This document shows positions 6,987 through 15,912 of a stretch of DNA of 64,000 bases, piece by piece. Positions within the stretch are counted from its first letter, which is position 1. Each line of letters begins with the position of its first letter. The translations under genes were made by a program, and so were the position numbers. Origin of the DNA: Rhodospirillum centenum SW (GTDB taxonomy: Bacteria > Pseudomonadota > Alphaproteobacteria > Azospirillales > Azospirillaceae); contig NC_011420.2 of the NCBI RefSeq assembly GCF_000016185.1, positions 1,446,501 to 1,510,500 on the forward strand, read 5' to 3'. The notes under the pieces were generated by a model. The model was not told where the DNA came from. It made no database searches and worked only from the letters and a program-made list of their open reading frames with translations.

Positions 6987-8468
6987 ATGAGAAGCGGATC
7001 ACTGGCTGCCGCCGAGCCCGATGAGACCGGACCGGAGCTTGATGCCGACGCCATCTTCAACGGCCTGCTGCTCGCCCTGATCGGCCGCCGCCGCCTGCTG
7101 ACCCTGGTCGGAGAGACCCCCGGCGACCGGATCGCCCTGCTGGCACGGCTGGCCCGTCATGTCGAGACGGACGGGTCCCTGGTGCTGACGGTCGGCGCCG
7201 GCCCCGGCGTCACGGTCGAGGATCTGATCGAGGTCGCCGGCCGTGCCGTGCTGGACGGCCGCCCCCCGGGCGAGGGACAGTTCGACGCGCTGGTCGATCT
7301 GCTGGAGACGCGGCTGGATCAGGCCGGCACCGGCATCCTGATGGTGGAGGAGGCCGAGCGGCTTCCCCCCGACACGCTCCGGGATCTGGTCGAACTGTCA
7401 GGGTCGATGAGCACGGAGGGCAACTTCCTTCAGATCCTGCTGTCCGGCAGCCCAGAGCTGGAGGGACGGCTGCATCAGGCGGACCTGATGCCGGTTCTGC
7501 GGGCGGTCGGTACGCTCTACCGCATGCCCCCGTCCCGTCCGGACCGCAGCGGTACGGGCATGCCGCCCACCACCCTGCGCCCGTCGCGCCGGCCGGCAAT
7601 GGAGCCGCCGCCCCGGTCAGCAGGCTCCAGGGGCTGGTTCCTGCTCGCCCTGCTGGCCGCGGCCAGTGCCGCCGGAACCTGGTGGCTGGGCGGCGCGGAC
7701 AGGAGCCTGTGGACCGCCCCTGATCGCACGGCCCCGCCATCCATCCAGACGGCAGAGGCCCCGCCCTCCCCGGAAATGCCGGTGAGCGGGCCGCGCCGCG
7801 ACGGAACGGGCGACGACGCCCGCACCGCCGGAACGGCCCCGGTGCCCCCGATGGACGCGCCGGAACCGGCCGGGGAGCCCCCGCCCGCGGAGTCGCGCCC
7901 GGTCACGGATGCCGAAACGGCAGCCCCTCTGCAGCCCCCCTCACCCGAGCCACCGGCCATCGACCTTCCCGTCCGGACGCCGACAGCACCGCCTGCGCCA
8001 GCAGCGGAGACTCAGGAAGAGGCCGCTCGATCCGAGACCTCCCTTGTCGGCCCCCTGCTGGAGCGGGCGCAGGAGCAGATCGCGGCCCGCCACCTCACCA
8101 CACCGCGGGGCGACAACGCCCTGGACACGCTGCGCGCGATCATGGAGGTAGCCCCCGGACATCCCGCCGTCGCGGAGATGCGGCAGCGGATCATCGCCAC
8201 CTACCGGCAATGGGCGCGCCTGTCGGAACAGCGCGGCGACTGGGATCTGGCCCGCATCTATTACCAGCGCGCCCTGCGGGTGGACCCGGCGAACCGGACG
8301 GTGACACAGCTTCTGGACTCGCTCGGCGCCCGCCGGGCCGGCGGTCGCCCCGTCGCGGCGGCGGCAGCAGGGGCGGCGGACGCGCCGGCTGCGTCTCCCC
8401 CCGTCCGTCCCGCCACGGCCGAAAGCCGTCCGGACCCGGACGATCCGCCGCCACCCCGGCTGCGCTGA
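6987..8468 (+). CDS. Membrane-anchored ExeA/GspA-like pseudo-ATPase with TPR-like C-terminus
   Basis: 493 residues. Residues 1-190 resemble the ATPase domain of ExeA/GspA, but the P-loop reads GETPGDRIA, without the GKT/S that binds nucleotide; the Walker B-like part reads ILMVEEAERL. A membrane helix (WFLLALLAAASAAGTWWL) lies near 215-235. A long Pro/Ala linker follows, then a helical C-terminus with one TPR-like unit (GDWDLARIYYQRALRVDP). The layout suggests a cytoplasmic head and a periplasmic TPR domain, as in cell-envelope assembly factors. The ATG at 6987 was chosen because AAAGGA precedes it; 6960 has no ribosome site. Confidence 0.65.
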   Translation: MRSGSLAAAEPDETGPELDADAIFNGLLLALIGRRRLLTLVGETPGDRIALLARLARHVETDGSLVLTVGAGPGVTVEDLIEVAGRAVLDGRPPGEGQFDALVDLLETRLDQAGTGILMVEEAERLPPDTLRDLVELSGSMSTEGNFLQILLSGSPELEGRLHQADLMPVLRAVGTLYRMPPSRPDRSGTGMPPTTLRPSRRPAMEPPPRSAGSRGWFLLALLAAASAAGTWWLGGADRSLWTAPDRTAPPSIQTAEAPPSPEMPVSGPRRDGTGDDARTAGTAPVPPMDAPEPAGEPPPAESRPVTDAETAAPLQPPSPEPPAIDLPVRTPTAPPAPAAETQEEAARSETSLVGPLLERAQEQIAARHLTTPRGDNALDTLRAIMEVAPGHPAVAEMRQRIIATYRQWARLSEQRGDWDLARIYYQRALRVDPANRTVTQLLDSLGARRAGGRPVAAAAAGAADAPAASPPVRPATAESRPDPDDPPPPRLR

Positions 8469-8478
8469 GCCGGAACCG

Positions 8479-9069
8479 TCAGTCCAGGGTCGGTTCCCGC
8501 CGCTCCCGCGGAGCACCGGCAGGCGTGCCGGAAGCGGCCGGGCGGGACGGCGGGCGGGCTTCCGCCTCGATCAGGGCGACCAGCGCCGCCAGGATGTCCA
8601 CCGGCCGCGGCGGGCAGCCGGGGATCATGAGATCGACCGGCACCACCTTCTCCACCCCGCCGACCACGGCGTAGCTGTCGGCGAACGGTCCGCCGTCGAT
8701 GGCGCACTGGCCCAGCGCCACCACCCATTTCGGGTCGGGCGTGGCCTCCCAGGTCTTCAGGAGCGCCTCGCGCATGTTCGTCGTGACCGGGCCGGTGACC
8801 AGCAGCACGTCGGCATGCCGGGGCGAGGCGACGAAGCTGAACCCGAAGCGCTCCAGGTCGTAGACCGGGTTGTTCAGCGCGTGGATCTCCATCTCGCAGG
8901 CATTGCAGGAGCCGGCATCGACCTGCCGGATGGCAAGGCTGCGCCCCAGCCGGCGGCGCGACGCCGTGTCCAGCCGGCGGGCGAGCGCCTCGACGGTGGC
9001 GTCGGCGGGGGCCGGCCCGGCGATGGTGCGGGGCCCCTTCAGCAGGATGCGCGCGATCACGCCGAACAT
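8479..9069 (-). CDS. hyfI: Hydrogenase-4/complex I small-subunit homologue (HyfI/NuoB-like)
   Basis: 196 residues. It carries the four cysteines that hold the cluster next to the active site in NuoB and Ech/Hyf small subunits: C55 and C58 (SCNACEME), C122 (GQCAIDGG) and C152 (PGCPPRP). It would pass electrons to or from the large subunit on the cytoplasmic face. It is the last gene of the operon, 10 bases after hyfG, and converges with the pseudo-ATPase gene. The C-terminus has an extra Ala/Pro/Arg-rich tail of about 30 residues. The ATG at 9069 has GAGAGG upstream. Confidence 0.9.
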   Translation of the reverse strand: MFGVIARILLKGPRTIAGPAPADATVEALARRLDTASRRRLGRSLAIRQVDAGSCNACEMEIHALNNPVYDLERFGFSFVASPRHADVLLVTGPVTTNMREALLKTWEATPDPKWVVALGQCAIDGGPFADSYAVVGGVEKVVPVDLMIPGCPPRPVDILAALVALIEAEARPPSRPAASGTPAGAPRERREPTLD

Positions 9070-9079
9070 GACCGGCCTC

Positions 9080-10606
9080 TCATAGATCGTGGCCCGAATA
9101 GGAGCAGTTGAACGACTTGTTGCAGATCGGGAAGTCCGCGACGATGTTGCCCTCGATCGCGGCCTCCAGCAGCGGCCACTGGAACCAGGACGGATCGCGC
9201 AGATGCGCCCGCTCGATCCGCCCGCCCGCCCCCAGGCGCAGCCAGCACAGCACGTCGCCGCGGAAGCTCTCCACCAGCGCCATGCCCTCCGCCGGCTGCT
9301 CCGGCGCCGGCAGCAGGGCGCGGGCCGGGCCGGGCTCCAGCCGCTTCAGGATCTGGCGGATCAGGCGGATGCTCTGTTCCACCTCCGCGAAGCGGATCAG
9401 GATGCGGGCGTTGACGTCGCCGTGCGGCAGCGTCGGCACGTCGAACTCCAGGTCCGGATAGGGCGCGTAGCCGGGGCTGCGGCGGGCATCGGCGGCGCGG
9501 GAAGAGGCACGGCCGACAGGCCCGCCGGCACCGAAGCGGTGCGCCAGCGCGGGCGACACGATCCCCGTCCCGACCGTCCGGTCCAGCAACGAGGAGGTGC
9601 CGTCGTAGAGCGCCGCGAGTTGCCGCACCACGCGCGGCACCGCGTCCAGCATGTCGTAGAGTGCGGCCCGGCCCTCCTCCTTCAGGTCCACGGCGATGCC
9701 GCCGGGCACGATCCGGTCCATCATGAAGCGGTGGCCGAAGCAGGTGTCCGCCGTCCGCATCACGCGCTCGCGCAGGGTCGATCCTTCCGCCAGCATCAGC
9801 GCGAAGGCGGCGTCGTTGCAGATGGCGCCGATGTCGTTCAGGTGGTTCGCCAGCCGCTCCAGCTCCGCCATCAGGGCGCGCAGCAGCCGGGCCCGCGGCG
9901 GCACCTCCAGCCCCAGCGCCGCCTCCACCGCCAGCGCGAAGGCCAGGGCATACGCAACCGTGCTGTCGCCGGAGATGCGGCCGGCCAGCCGGGCCGCCTC
10001 CTCCGGCAGCCGGCCGCGCATCAGCCGTTCCGTCCCCTTGTGGACATAGCCCAGCCGCTCCTCCAGCCGCACCACCGTCTCTCCCTGGCAGGAGAAGCGG
10101 AAATGCCCGGGTTCGATGATGCCGGCATGCACCGGCCCGACGGGGATCTGGTGCAGGCCGGGACCTTCGGCCGGCAGGAAGTCGTAGGTGCGCACCGCCG
10201 GCGCCGGACCGGCGGGCGCCGTCCCCAGCGGCTGGCGCTGGCGCCAGCGGTCATGGTCCAGCCAGGGGCGGGTGTCGTCCAACCCCTCCGGGACCAGCCC
10301 GGTCAGGTCCCGGACCGCCCGCTCCAGCCGCTTCGCCGACGGCCGGACGGCGGAGAGCGAGGGGAACCGCCCTTCCGGACAGGCCAGGGAGAGGACGGCG
10401 ATGTCGCCCTCCGCCTCGTCGCGCAGGGCGGCGTGGACGCAGGCGGCCTCCGCCCAGAGGCCCAGAAGGCTCCAGCCGCCATAGGGCAGCCGGTCGATCA
10501 GGGCGGTCCAGCCCTCCCGGTCCGTCTCGAACCGGGGCCAGGGCCGGTGCCGCTCCACACGGCGCCCGATGCCGTCCAGGAACCCGAGGAGCCCGTTGTC
10601 GCCCAT
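9080..10606 (-). CDS. hyfG: Hydrogenase-4 large-subunit homologue (HyfG/NuoCD-like) lacking nickel ligands
   Basis: 508 residues: an N-terminal NuoC-like part (to about 170), then a NuoD/HycE-like part. True NiFe hydrogenases have R-x-C-G-x-C before the HyfG core; here the matching place reads RISGDS, with serines for both cysteines. The C-terminus ends NKSFNCSYSGHDL, where the canonical CxxC pair would be; only a C-x5-C is present. A NiFe centre is therefore unlikely. This is typical of Ehr-type complexes (known from Geobacter and others). The ATG at 10606 has GGGG about 8 bases upstream; an ATG at 10612 overlaps the hyfF stop (TGATG) and is equally possible. Confidence 0.88.
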   Translation of the reverse strand: MGDNGLLGFLDGIGRRVERHRPWPRFETDREGWTALIDRLPYGGWSLLGLWAEAACVHAALRDEAEGDIAVLSLACPEGRFPSLSAVRPSAKRLERAVRDLTGLVPEGLDDTRPWLDHDRWRQRQPLGTAPAGPAPAVRTYDFLPAEGPGLHQIPVGPVHAGIIEPGHFRFSCQGETVVRLEERLGYVHKGTERLMRGRLPEEAARLAGRISGDSTVAYALAFALAVEAALGLEVPPRARLLRALMAELERLANHLNDIGAICNDAAFALMLAEGSTLRERVMRTADTCFGHRFMMDRIVPGGIAVDLKEEGRAALYDMLDAVPRVVRQLAALYDGTSSLLDRTVGTGIVSPALAHRFGAGGPVGRASSRAADARRSPGYAPYPDLEFDVPTLPHGDVNARILIRFAEVEQSIRLIRQILKRLEPGPARALLPAPEQPAEGMALVESFRGDVLCWLRLGAGGRIERAHLRDPSWFQWPLLEAAIEGNIVADFPICNKSFNCSYSGHDL

Positions 10607-10611
10607 GGCCA

Positions 10612-12087
10612 TCACCCCAGCAGCGTCGCAACGGTCTGGAACCACGCCACCAGCGGCGCCGGCAGCCAGAGCCCGGCGACCAGCACCAGCGCCAGATGCA
10701 GGTAGAGCGGCACGAGGGCAGCGCCGGCCCGCCCCGGCGGCGCCGTCGGCTCCCCGAAGCAGAGTTCGTGCAGGCGCAGCATCAGGGCGCCGAACCCGAG
10801 CAGCAGACCCACCACGAAGACGGCCGCCAGCCACGGCGCCCGGGCGAAGCTGGTGGTGGCGATCAGGAACTCGCTCATGAACACGCCGAAGGGCGGCAGC
10901 CCGGCGATCGCCACCACGCCCAGCAGCAGACCCCATCCCAGCGCCGGATGGCTGGCGGTCAGGCCCCGGATGTCGGCCAGCTTCTGCGTCCCCGTCGCCT
11001 GGGTGACATGGCCCACGGCGAAGAAGATCGCCGACTTGGTCAGGCTGTGCAGGGTCATGTGCAGCAGCCCGGCGAAGTTGGCGATCGGGCCGCCCATGCC
11101 GAAGGCGAAGGTGATGATGCCCATGTGCTCGATCGAGCTGTAGGCGAAGAAACGCTTGATGTCGCGCCGCCGGTACAGCATCAGCGCCGCCAGCAGCAGC
11201 GTGCCCAGCCCCATCACGATCATGAGCTGTCCGGGCGCCAGCGCCTCCCCGTTCGCGGCCAGCAGCATCTTGAAGCGCAGCACGGCGTAGAGCGCCACGT
11301 TCAGCAGCAGCCCCGACAGCACGGCGGAGATCGGCGTCGGCCCTTCCGCATGCGCATCGGGCAGCCAGGCGTGCAGCGGCACCAGCCCCACCTTGGTGCC
11401 GTAACCGATCAGCAGGAAGACGAAGGCGAGGTCCAGCAGGTCCGGGTCGATCCGCGCCGCCGCCGGCAGCAGGGCCGACCAGGACATGGCAGCGTCGCCC
11501 TCCCCCAGCACCGGCTGCGCCGCCATGAACAGCAGGATGGTGCCGAACAGGGCCAGCGCGATCCCGACGCCGCAGAGGATGAAGTACTTCCAGGCCGCCT
11601 CGATGGCGGCATGGGTGCGGTAGAGGCTGACCATCAGCACCGTCGTCAGCGTCGCCCCCTCCACCGCCACCCAGAGAACGCCCAGATTGTTCGCCAGCAG
11701 CGCCAGCAGCATGGTGAACATGAACGCCTGATACATGGCGTGGTAGAAGCGCAGGTGCAGCGGCGACAGGCGCCCGTCCTCCAGCTCGTGCCGGATGTAG
11801 CCGGCACTGAACAGGCTCGTGGTGAAGCCGACGAAGGCCGTCAGCAGCACCAGATAGACATTGAAATCGTCCACCAGCAGCAGCGGCGTCGTCTCCGGCC
11901 GGTGAAGGACGAGCGCCACGGCAGCCGCCAGCGTCAGGCCCGATCCGGCGACGTTGATCCGCGCCGCGGCCCTGTAGCCGGGCACGGCCAGCAGGACGGC
12001 CGCGAACAGGACCGGCAGGGCCAGCACCAGAGGGGCCAGGATTTCGGCCCCCGGCATTCCGGGGATCAGGGTCGGGACCTGCATCAC
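10612..12087 (-). CDS. hyfF: Antiporter-like membrane subunit HyfF
   Basis: A 491-residue, highly hydrophobic proton-conducting antiporter-like protein of the NuoL/M/N and Mrp family, with about 14 membrane segments. Family signatures include the charged pair region around the glutamate in WVAVEGATL and lysine/histidine residues in GYGTKVGLVPLHAWLPDAH and LHSLTKSAIFF. In such complexes it couples redox chemistry to ion movement. It starts inside the end of hyfE (ATGA overlap). Confidence 0.92.
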   Translation of the reverse strand: MMQVPTLIPGMPGAEILAPLVLALPVLFAAVLLAVPGYRAAARINVAGSGLTLAAAVALVLHRPETTPLLLVDDFNVYLVLLTAFVGFTTSLFSAGYIRHELEDGRLSPLHLRFYHAMYQAFMFTMLLALLANNLGVLWVAVEGATLTTVLMVSLYRTHAAIEAAWKYFILCGVGIALALFGTILLFMAAQPVLGEGDAAMSWSALLPAAARIDPDLLDLAFVFLLIGYGTKVGLVPLHAWLPDAHAEGPTPISAVLSGLLLNVALYAVLRFKMLLAANGEALAPGQLMIVMGLGTLLLAALMLYRRRDIKRFFAYSSIEHMGIITFAFGMGGPIANFAGLLHMTLHSLTKSAIFFAVGHVTQATGTQKLADIRGLTASHPALGWGLLLGVVAIAGLPPFGVFMSEFLIATTSFARAPWLAAVFVVGLLLGFGALMLRLHELCFGEPTAPPGRAGAALVPLYLHLALVLVAGLWLPAPLVAWFQTVATLLG

Positions 12088-12752
12088 TCCCTCCGCCCCT
12101 CGCCCCGGAAGCTCTCCAGGTAATGGATATCCAGACTGTCGAACCGCTCGCGGATCTGGAAGAAGAAGATGCCAAAGATGATGAAGGCGACCATCACGGC
12201 AAAGGCGACCAGCATCTCCACCACCAGCGGCATCCCCCTGACGCCGATCGCGGCCAGGATCAGGCCGTTCTCAAGGCTCATGAAGCCGATCACCTGACCG
12301 ATGGCGTTGCGCCGGGTGATCATCATCAGCAGGCCCAGCAGCACGACCGACAGCGCCAGCGCCAGCCCCTCGCGCGTCAGCGCGGAGGCTTCGGCCGTCA
12401 ACGGCAGGACGAGAAGGAGCGCCAGCGTCACGAGGGAGACGCCGATCGCCATGGTCGGCCCCACGCCCATGGCCTGCTGCACCGTGCGGTGGATGCCCAG
12501 CCGCTCGATGATGCGCAGCAGCGCCAGCGGGATGATCAGGGCCTTGAACAGCAGGGCGATCACGGCGGTGACGTAGAGGTGCGGGTTGTCCTGGAAGAAG
12601 CCCTGCCACGCCGCGGCCGCGGCCAGGAAGACGGACTGGGTGGCGAAGGCGCTGATGAGCGCCGTCAGCCGGCGCTGGTAGAGCAGCGCGAAGCTCATCA
12701 GCAGGACCGAAGCCCCGAGCAGATGCGCCATGTCGTAGCCGATCTCACCCAT
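12084..12752 (-). CDS. hyfE: Hydrogenase-4 membrane subunit HyfE
   Basis: 222 residues with about six membrane helices, including a NuoK-like region (VIGFMSLENGLILAAIG) that holds the conserved glutamate. In hydrogenase-4-like complexes it links the antiporter modules. It lies 8 bases after hyfC with GAGGG before the ATG and overlaps hyfF by four bases, so translation is probably coupled. Confidence 0.9.
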   Translation of the reverse strand: MGEIGYDMAHLLGASVLLMSFALLYQRRLTALISAFATQSVFLAAAAAWQGFFQDNPHLYVTAVIALLFKALIIPLALLRIIERLGIHRTVQQAMGVGPTMAIGVSLVTLALLLVLPLTAEASALTREGLALALSVVLLGLLMMITRRNAIGQVIGFMSLENGLILAAIGVRGMPLVVEMLVAFAVMVAFIIFGIFFFQIRERFDSLDIHYLESFRGEGRRE

Positions 12753-12760
12753 CGGACCCT

Positions 12761-13732
12761 CTACAGCGCCGTGGACACGAACAGGAAGATCGCCGCCAGC
12801 AGTCCCAGCAGCAGCGCCCCGCCCAGAAACTCGCCGACGCGGAAGACCCGCATCTTCGCCACCGTCGTCTCGAACAGGGCCAGCGCCACGGCCGCCGCCA
12901 GCAGCTTGCCCAGGAAGGAGCCCAGGCCGATGGCCCAGGCGGTCGGACCGTCGCCCGGCTGGGCGATGCCCCAGGGCACGAAGACGCAGAGGATCAGCGC
13001 CATGAACAGCAGCAGGCGCAGCATCCCCGCCGCCTCCATCAGCGCCAGATGGCGGCCGGAATATTCCAGCACCATGGCCTCATGGACCATGGTCAGCTCC
13101 AGATGCGTGGCGGGATTGTCCACCGGGATGCGCCCGGCCTCCGCGATGGCGACCATGATCAGGCTGATCAGCCCCAGCGCCAGGGAGACGCGCAGCCCCA
13201 CCCCCTGCCCCAGCGTGCCGTCTACGATGGCGGCCAGCGAGGTGGTCTGGAGCAGGATCGCCAGGGTGAAGATCACGGCCAGCATGGCGGGTTCCGCCAG
13301 GGCGGAGATCATCGCCTCCCGCGAGGCGCCGAGACCGCCGAAGGCGGTGCCGATGTCCATGGCGGCCAGCCCGGTGAAGAAGCGCGCCGTCGTCAGCAGC
13401 GCCACCAGCGCGATCAGGTCCGCCACCGGCGCCAGCGCCAGCGCCGTCGTGAAGGTCGGCACCAGTCCGGCTGCCAGCCAGAGCATGGTGAAGACGATGT
13501 AGGGCGTGGCGCGGAACAGCCAGGAGGCGTTCTCCGCCACCACGGCCTCCTTCCGGGTCAGGCGCAGCAGGGCGCGATAGGGTTGCAGCACAGGCGGCCC
13601 CCGCCGCCCCTGCAACCGAGCCTTGATCCCCCGCACCACGCCGGTCAAGAGCGGCGCGAGCGCCAGAACCACCAGCATCTGCACGCACTGGAACAGAACG
13701 GCGAGTGCAGCCTCCGAGACCTGCCCGCTCAT
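12761..13732 (-). CDS. hyfC: Membrane anchor subunit HyfC (NuoH-like)
   Basis: 323 residues, about eight membrane helices. Family marks are RLQGRRGPPVLQPY near the N-terminus and AEAGRIPVDNPATHLELTMVHE, the acidic loop that touches the quinone-site region in complex I. It would dock the hydrophilic HyfG-HyfI pair to the membrane. The start at 13732 overlaps the hyfB stop by four bases (ATGA). The long frame upstream is a shadow of hyfB. Confidence 0.92.
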   Translation of the reverse strand: MSGQVSEAALAVLFQCVQMLVVLALAPLLTGVVRGIKARLQGRRGPPVLQPYRALLRLTRKEAVVAENASWLFRATPYIVFTMLWLAAGLVPTFTTALALAPVADLIALVALLTTARFFTGLAAMDIGTAFGGLGASREAMISALAEPAMLAVIFTLAILLQTTSLAAIVDGTLGQGVGLRVSLALGLISLIMVAIAEAGRIPVDNPATHLELTMVHEAMVLEYSGRHLALMEAAGMLRLLLFMALILCVFVPWGIAQPGDGPTAWAIGLGSFLGKLLAAAVALALFETTVAKMRVFRVGEFLGGALLLGLLAAIFLFVSTAL

Positions 13733-15774
13733 TTCACCACCGCCACGACGGTCAGCAGGAAGACCAGCGCCCCGAACATCAGGGTCAGGTAATGCCGGAT
13801 GGTCAGGAACTGCATCCCGTTGACCTTGTCCGCCAGCCAGCCGACGGCACGGCAGAGCGGGTCGATCAGCCAGGTCCAGGCCGGGTCGGAGCTGCGGATC
13901 TCCAGCCGGGCCGGCCGCATCTCCCCCGGCTCGGGCATGTCCACCCGCTCGCGCGCGGCGAAGACGCCGGCGGCGAAGACCCGGCGCAGCGGCTGGGAGA
14001 AGCTGTCGCCGCTGTACTGGGCCACGGGACCGACGTCGGGATGGCCGCAGCCCCAAGGCTCGCCCCGGCGCACCGCGGCGTCGGAAGTGCGGACGATCAG
14101 CAGCCGCAGCAGCACCGTGAGCGCCGCGGTCAGGCCCAGGACGAACAGGCCACTGTAGGAATTGCCGCCGAAGCCGTCGCCCGGGGCGGCGGGGGCCAGC
14201 CACATCCAGGCCAGCGTCCCGGCACGGCTGTCCATCGGGGTGCCGACCATACCGGCGGCGGCATCACCGAACAGGGCCAGGACGCTGCCCGGCAGCACCC
14301 CCACCAGCAGGCAGAGGGCGGCCGGCAGCAGCATCGCCAGCAGCATGGCGGGACCGACCTCCCGCGCCTGGGCCGCGGCGGGCGACCGCGGGCGGCCCAG
14401 GAAGACGATGCCGTAGAAGCGCAGGAAGCAGGCGGCGGTGAGCGCCGCAGCCAGGGCCAGGGCGACGCCGACGACCATGGTCGCCACCTTCATCTCCCAC
14501 AGCCCGAGCTGCGGTCCGCTGAGCACCGCCTGGAACAGCAGCCATTCCGAGGCGAAGCCGTTCAGCGGCGGCAGGGCGGAAATGGCGGCAGCCCCGACCA
14601 GCACCAGGGGCGCCGTCCGCGGCAGCCGGTGGATCAGACCGCCCAGCCGGTTCAGCCCGCCCTGCCCCGTCGCCGTCAGCACGGCGCCGGCACCGTAGAA
14701 CAGCAGCGTCTTGTAGAGGCTGTGGTTCAGCGCGTGCAGCAGGGCCGCGGAGAAGGCGATGGCCGCCACGCCCTGCTGCCCGTCCGCCTTGAACACCAGG
14801 GCGAGCCCCAGCCCGACGGAGATGACGCCGATGTTCTCCACCGTGGAATAGGCCAGCAGGCGCTTCATCTCGTCCTGCATCAGGGCGTAGAGGATGCCCA
14901 GCACCGCCGTCGCCGACCCCAGCGCCAGCAGCACCCCGCCCCACCACCAGTCCGGCGTGCCCGCCAGATCGAACAGCACCCGCACCAGGGCATAGAGCGC
15001 GACCTTGGTCATCACCCCGCTCATCAGGGCGGAGACGTGACTCGGCGCCGCCGGATGCGCCAGCGGCAGCCAGACATGCAGCGGTGCCAGCCCCGCCTTG
15101 GACCCCGCCCCGAGCACCACCAGCATCACCGCCAGCCCGGCGGCGAGGGGGTCATGGGGAGCGGCGCGGATGTCGTCGAAGCCGTAGCCACCGGCGCTGC
15201 CGGCCAGCACGCCGAAGCAGAGCAGCAGCACCATGGTGCCGAAGCTCGCCATGATCAGATAGATGCGTCCCGCCTCGCGGTTGCCGGCCTCGCGGTGGTT
15301 CGCCAGCACCAGCAGCCAGGAGGTCAGCGACATGAACTCCCAGCCGACCAGGAACAGGAAGGCGTCGCTGGCCAGAAGCACCAGGTTCATCCCCGCCAGA
15401 AACAGCGGGAAGGCCGGCAGCACGCGGCCCGGTTCCAGCCCGTGGCCGCTGCCGGCCTGGGCACGGCCATAGCCCCAGCCGAACAGGCTGGCCGTGACGC
15501 CGGCAAGGTTCACCATCAGCAGGAAGACGGCCGAGAGCGCATCCAGCACCAGTTCGGAGCGCAGCCAGGGCAGGCCCACGGGCACCGGCATCCGCCAGAC
15601 GCCGCCCTGTCCCAGCAGATGCACCAGCGCGGCCAGCACCAGCACAGCGCAGCAGGCCGCGGTGCCGCCATAGACGATCAGCGCCGTGCGGGGCGAGCGG
15701 GGACGGACGGCGCCGATGCCCCCCAGCGTCAGCAGGAGGAGCAGGGATGGGAGAACGAACTGCAAGGCGGGCAC
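13729..15774 (-). CDS. hyfB: Antiporter-like membrane subunit HyfB
   Basis: About 681 residues, an antiporter-like subunit of the NuoL/HyfB type. It has VGWEFMSLTSWLLV (conserved glutamate), GAGSKAGLAPLHVWLPLAHP (lysine and histidine) and LNHSLYKTLLF, then a C-terminal extension with a last membrane helix, as in HyfB. It is the first gene of the operon. The start is uncertain: GTG at 15774, or TTG at 15765 with GAGG about 9 bases upstream. The frame stays open to 15924, but that part overlaps a small RNA terminator on the same strand, so the longer form is unlikely. Confidence 0.88.
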   Translation of the reverse strand: MPALQFVLPSLLLLLTLGGIGAVRPRSPRTALIVYGGTAACCAVLVLAALVHLLGQGGVWRMPVPVGLPWLRSELVLDALSAVFLLMVNLAGVTASLFGWGYGRAQAGSGHGLEPGRVLPAFPLFLAGMNLVLLASDAFLFLVGWEFMSLTSWLLVLANHREAGNREAGRIYLIMASFGTMVLLLCFGVLAGSAGGYGFDDIRAAPHDPLAAGLAVMLVVLGAGSKAGLAPLHVWLPLAHPAAPSHVSALMSGVMTKVALYALVRVLFDLAGTPDWWWGGVLLALGSATAVLGILYALMQDEMKRLLAYSTVENIGVISVGLGLALVFKADGQQGVAAIAFSAALLHALNHSLYKTLLFYGAGAVLTATGQGGLNRLGGLIHRLPRTAPLVLVGAAAISALPPLNGFASEWLLFQAVLSGPQLGLWEMKVATMVVGVALALAAALTAACFLRFYGIVFLGRPRSPAAAQAREVGPAMLLAMLLPAALCLLVGVLPGSVLALFGDAAAGMVGTPMDSRAGTLAWMWLAPAAPGDGFGGNSYSGLFVLGLTAALTVLLRLLIVRTSDAAVRRGEPWGCGHPDVGPVAQYSGDSFSQPLRRVFAAGVFAARERVDMPEPGEMRPARLEIRSSDPAWTWLIDPLCRAVGWLADKVNGMQFLTIRHYLTLMFGALVFLLTVVAVVK

Positions 15775-15877
15775 CCTCGACGAGGATGCCCCTAGTTTAG
15801 GGATCGCCCCCCGGTCCTGCGCAAGCCCGAACTGCACGACGCTCCGTCCCGGCAGAAAGCGGCGGGCCCAGGGTCGG

Positions 15878-15912
15878 AAAAAGAAAGCCCCGGAACCAGG
15901 AGGTGCCGGGGC
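15878..15912 (-). terminator. Rho-independent terminator of the second small RNA
   Basis: Read on the minus strand, GCCCCGG (15912-15906) pairs with CCGGGGC (15893-15887), with three more pairs inside after a mismatch and a TCCT loop. TTTCTTTTT follows (15886-15878). It lies inside the 5' extension of the hyfB frame, which argues for the shorter HyfB. Confidence 0.85.

Noticed and set aside
9089-15795. Several very long plus-strand open frames opposite the hyf operon
   Set aside because: They are composition shadows rich in Arg, Gln, Gly and His with no motifs; the minus-strand genes have clear families and coupled starts.
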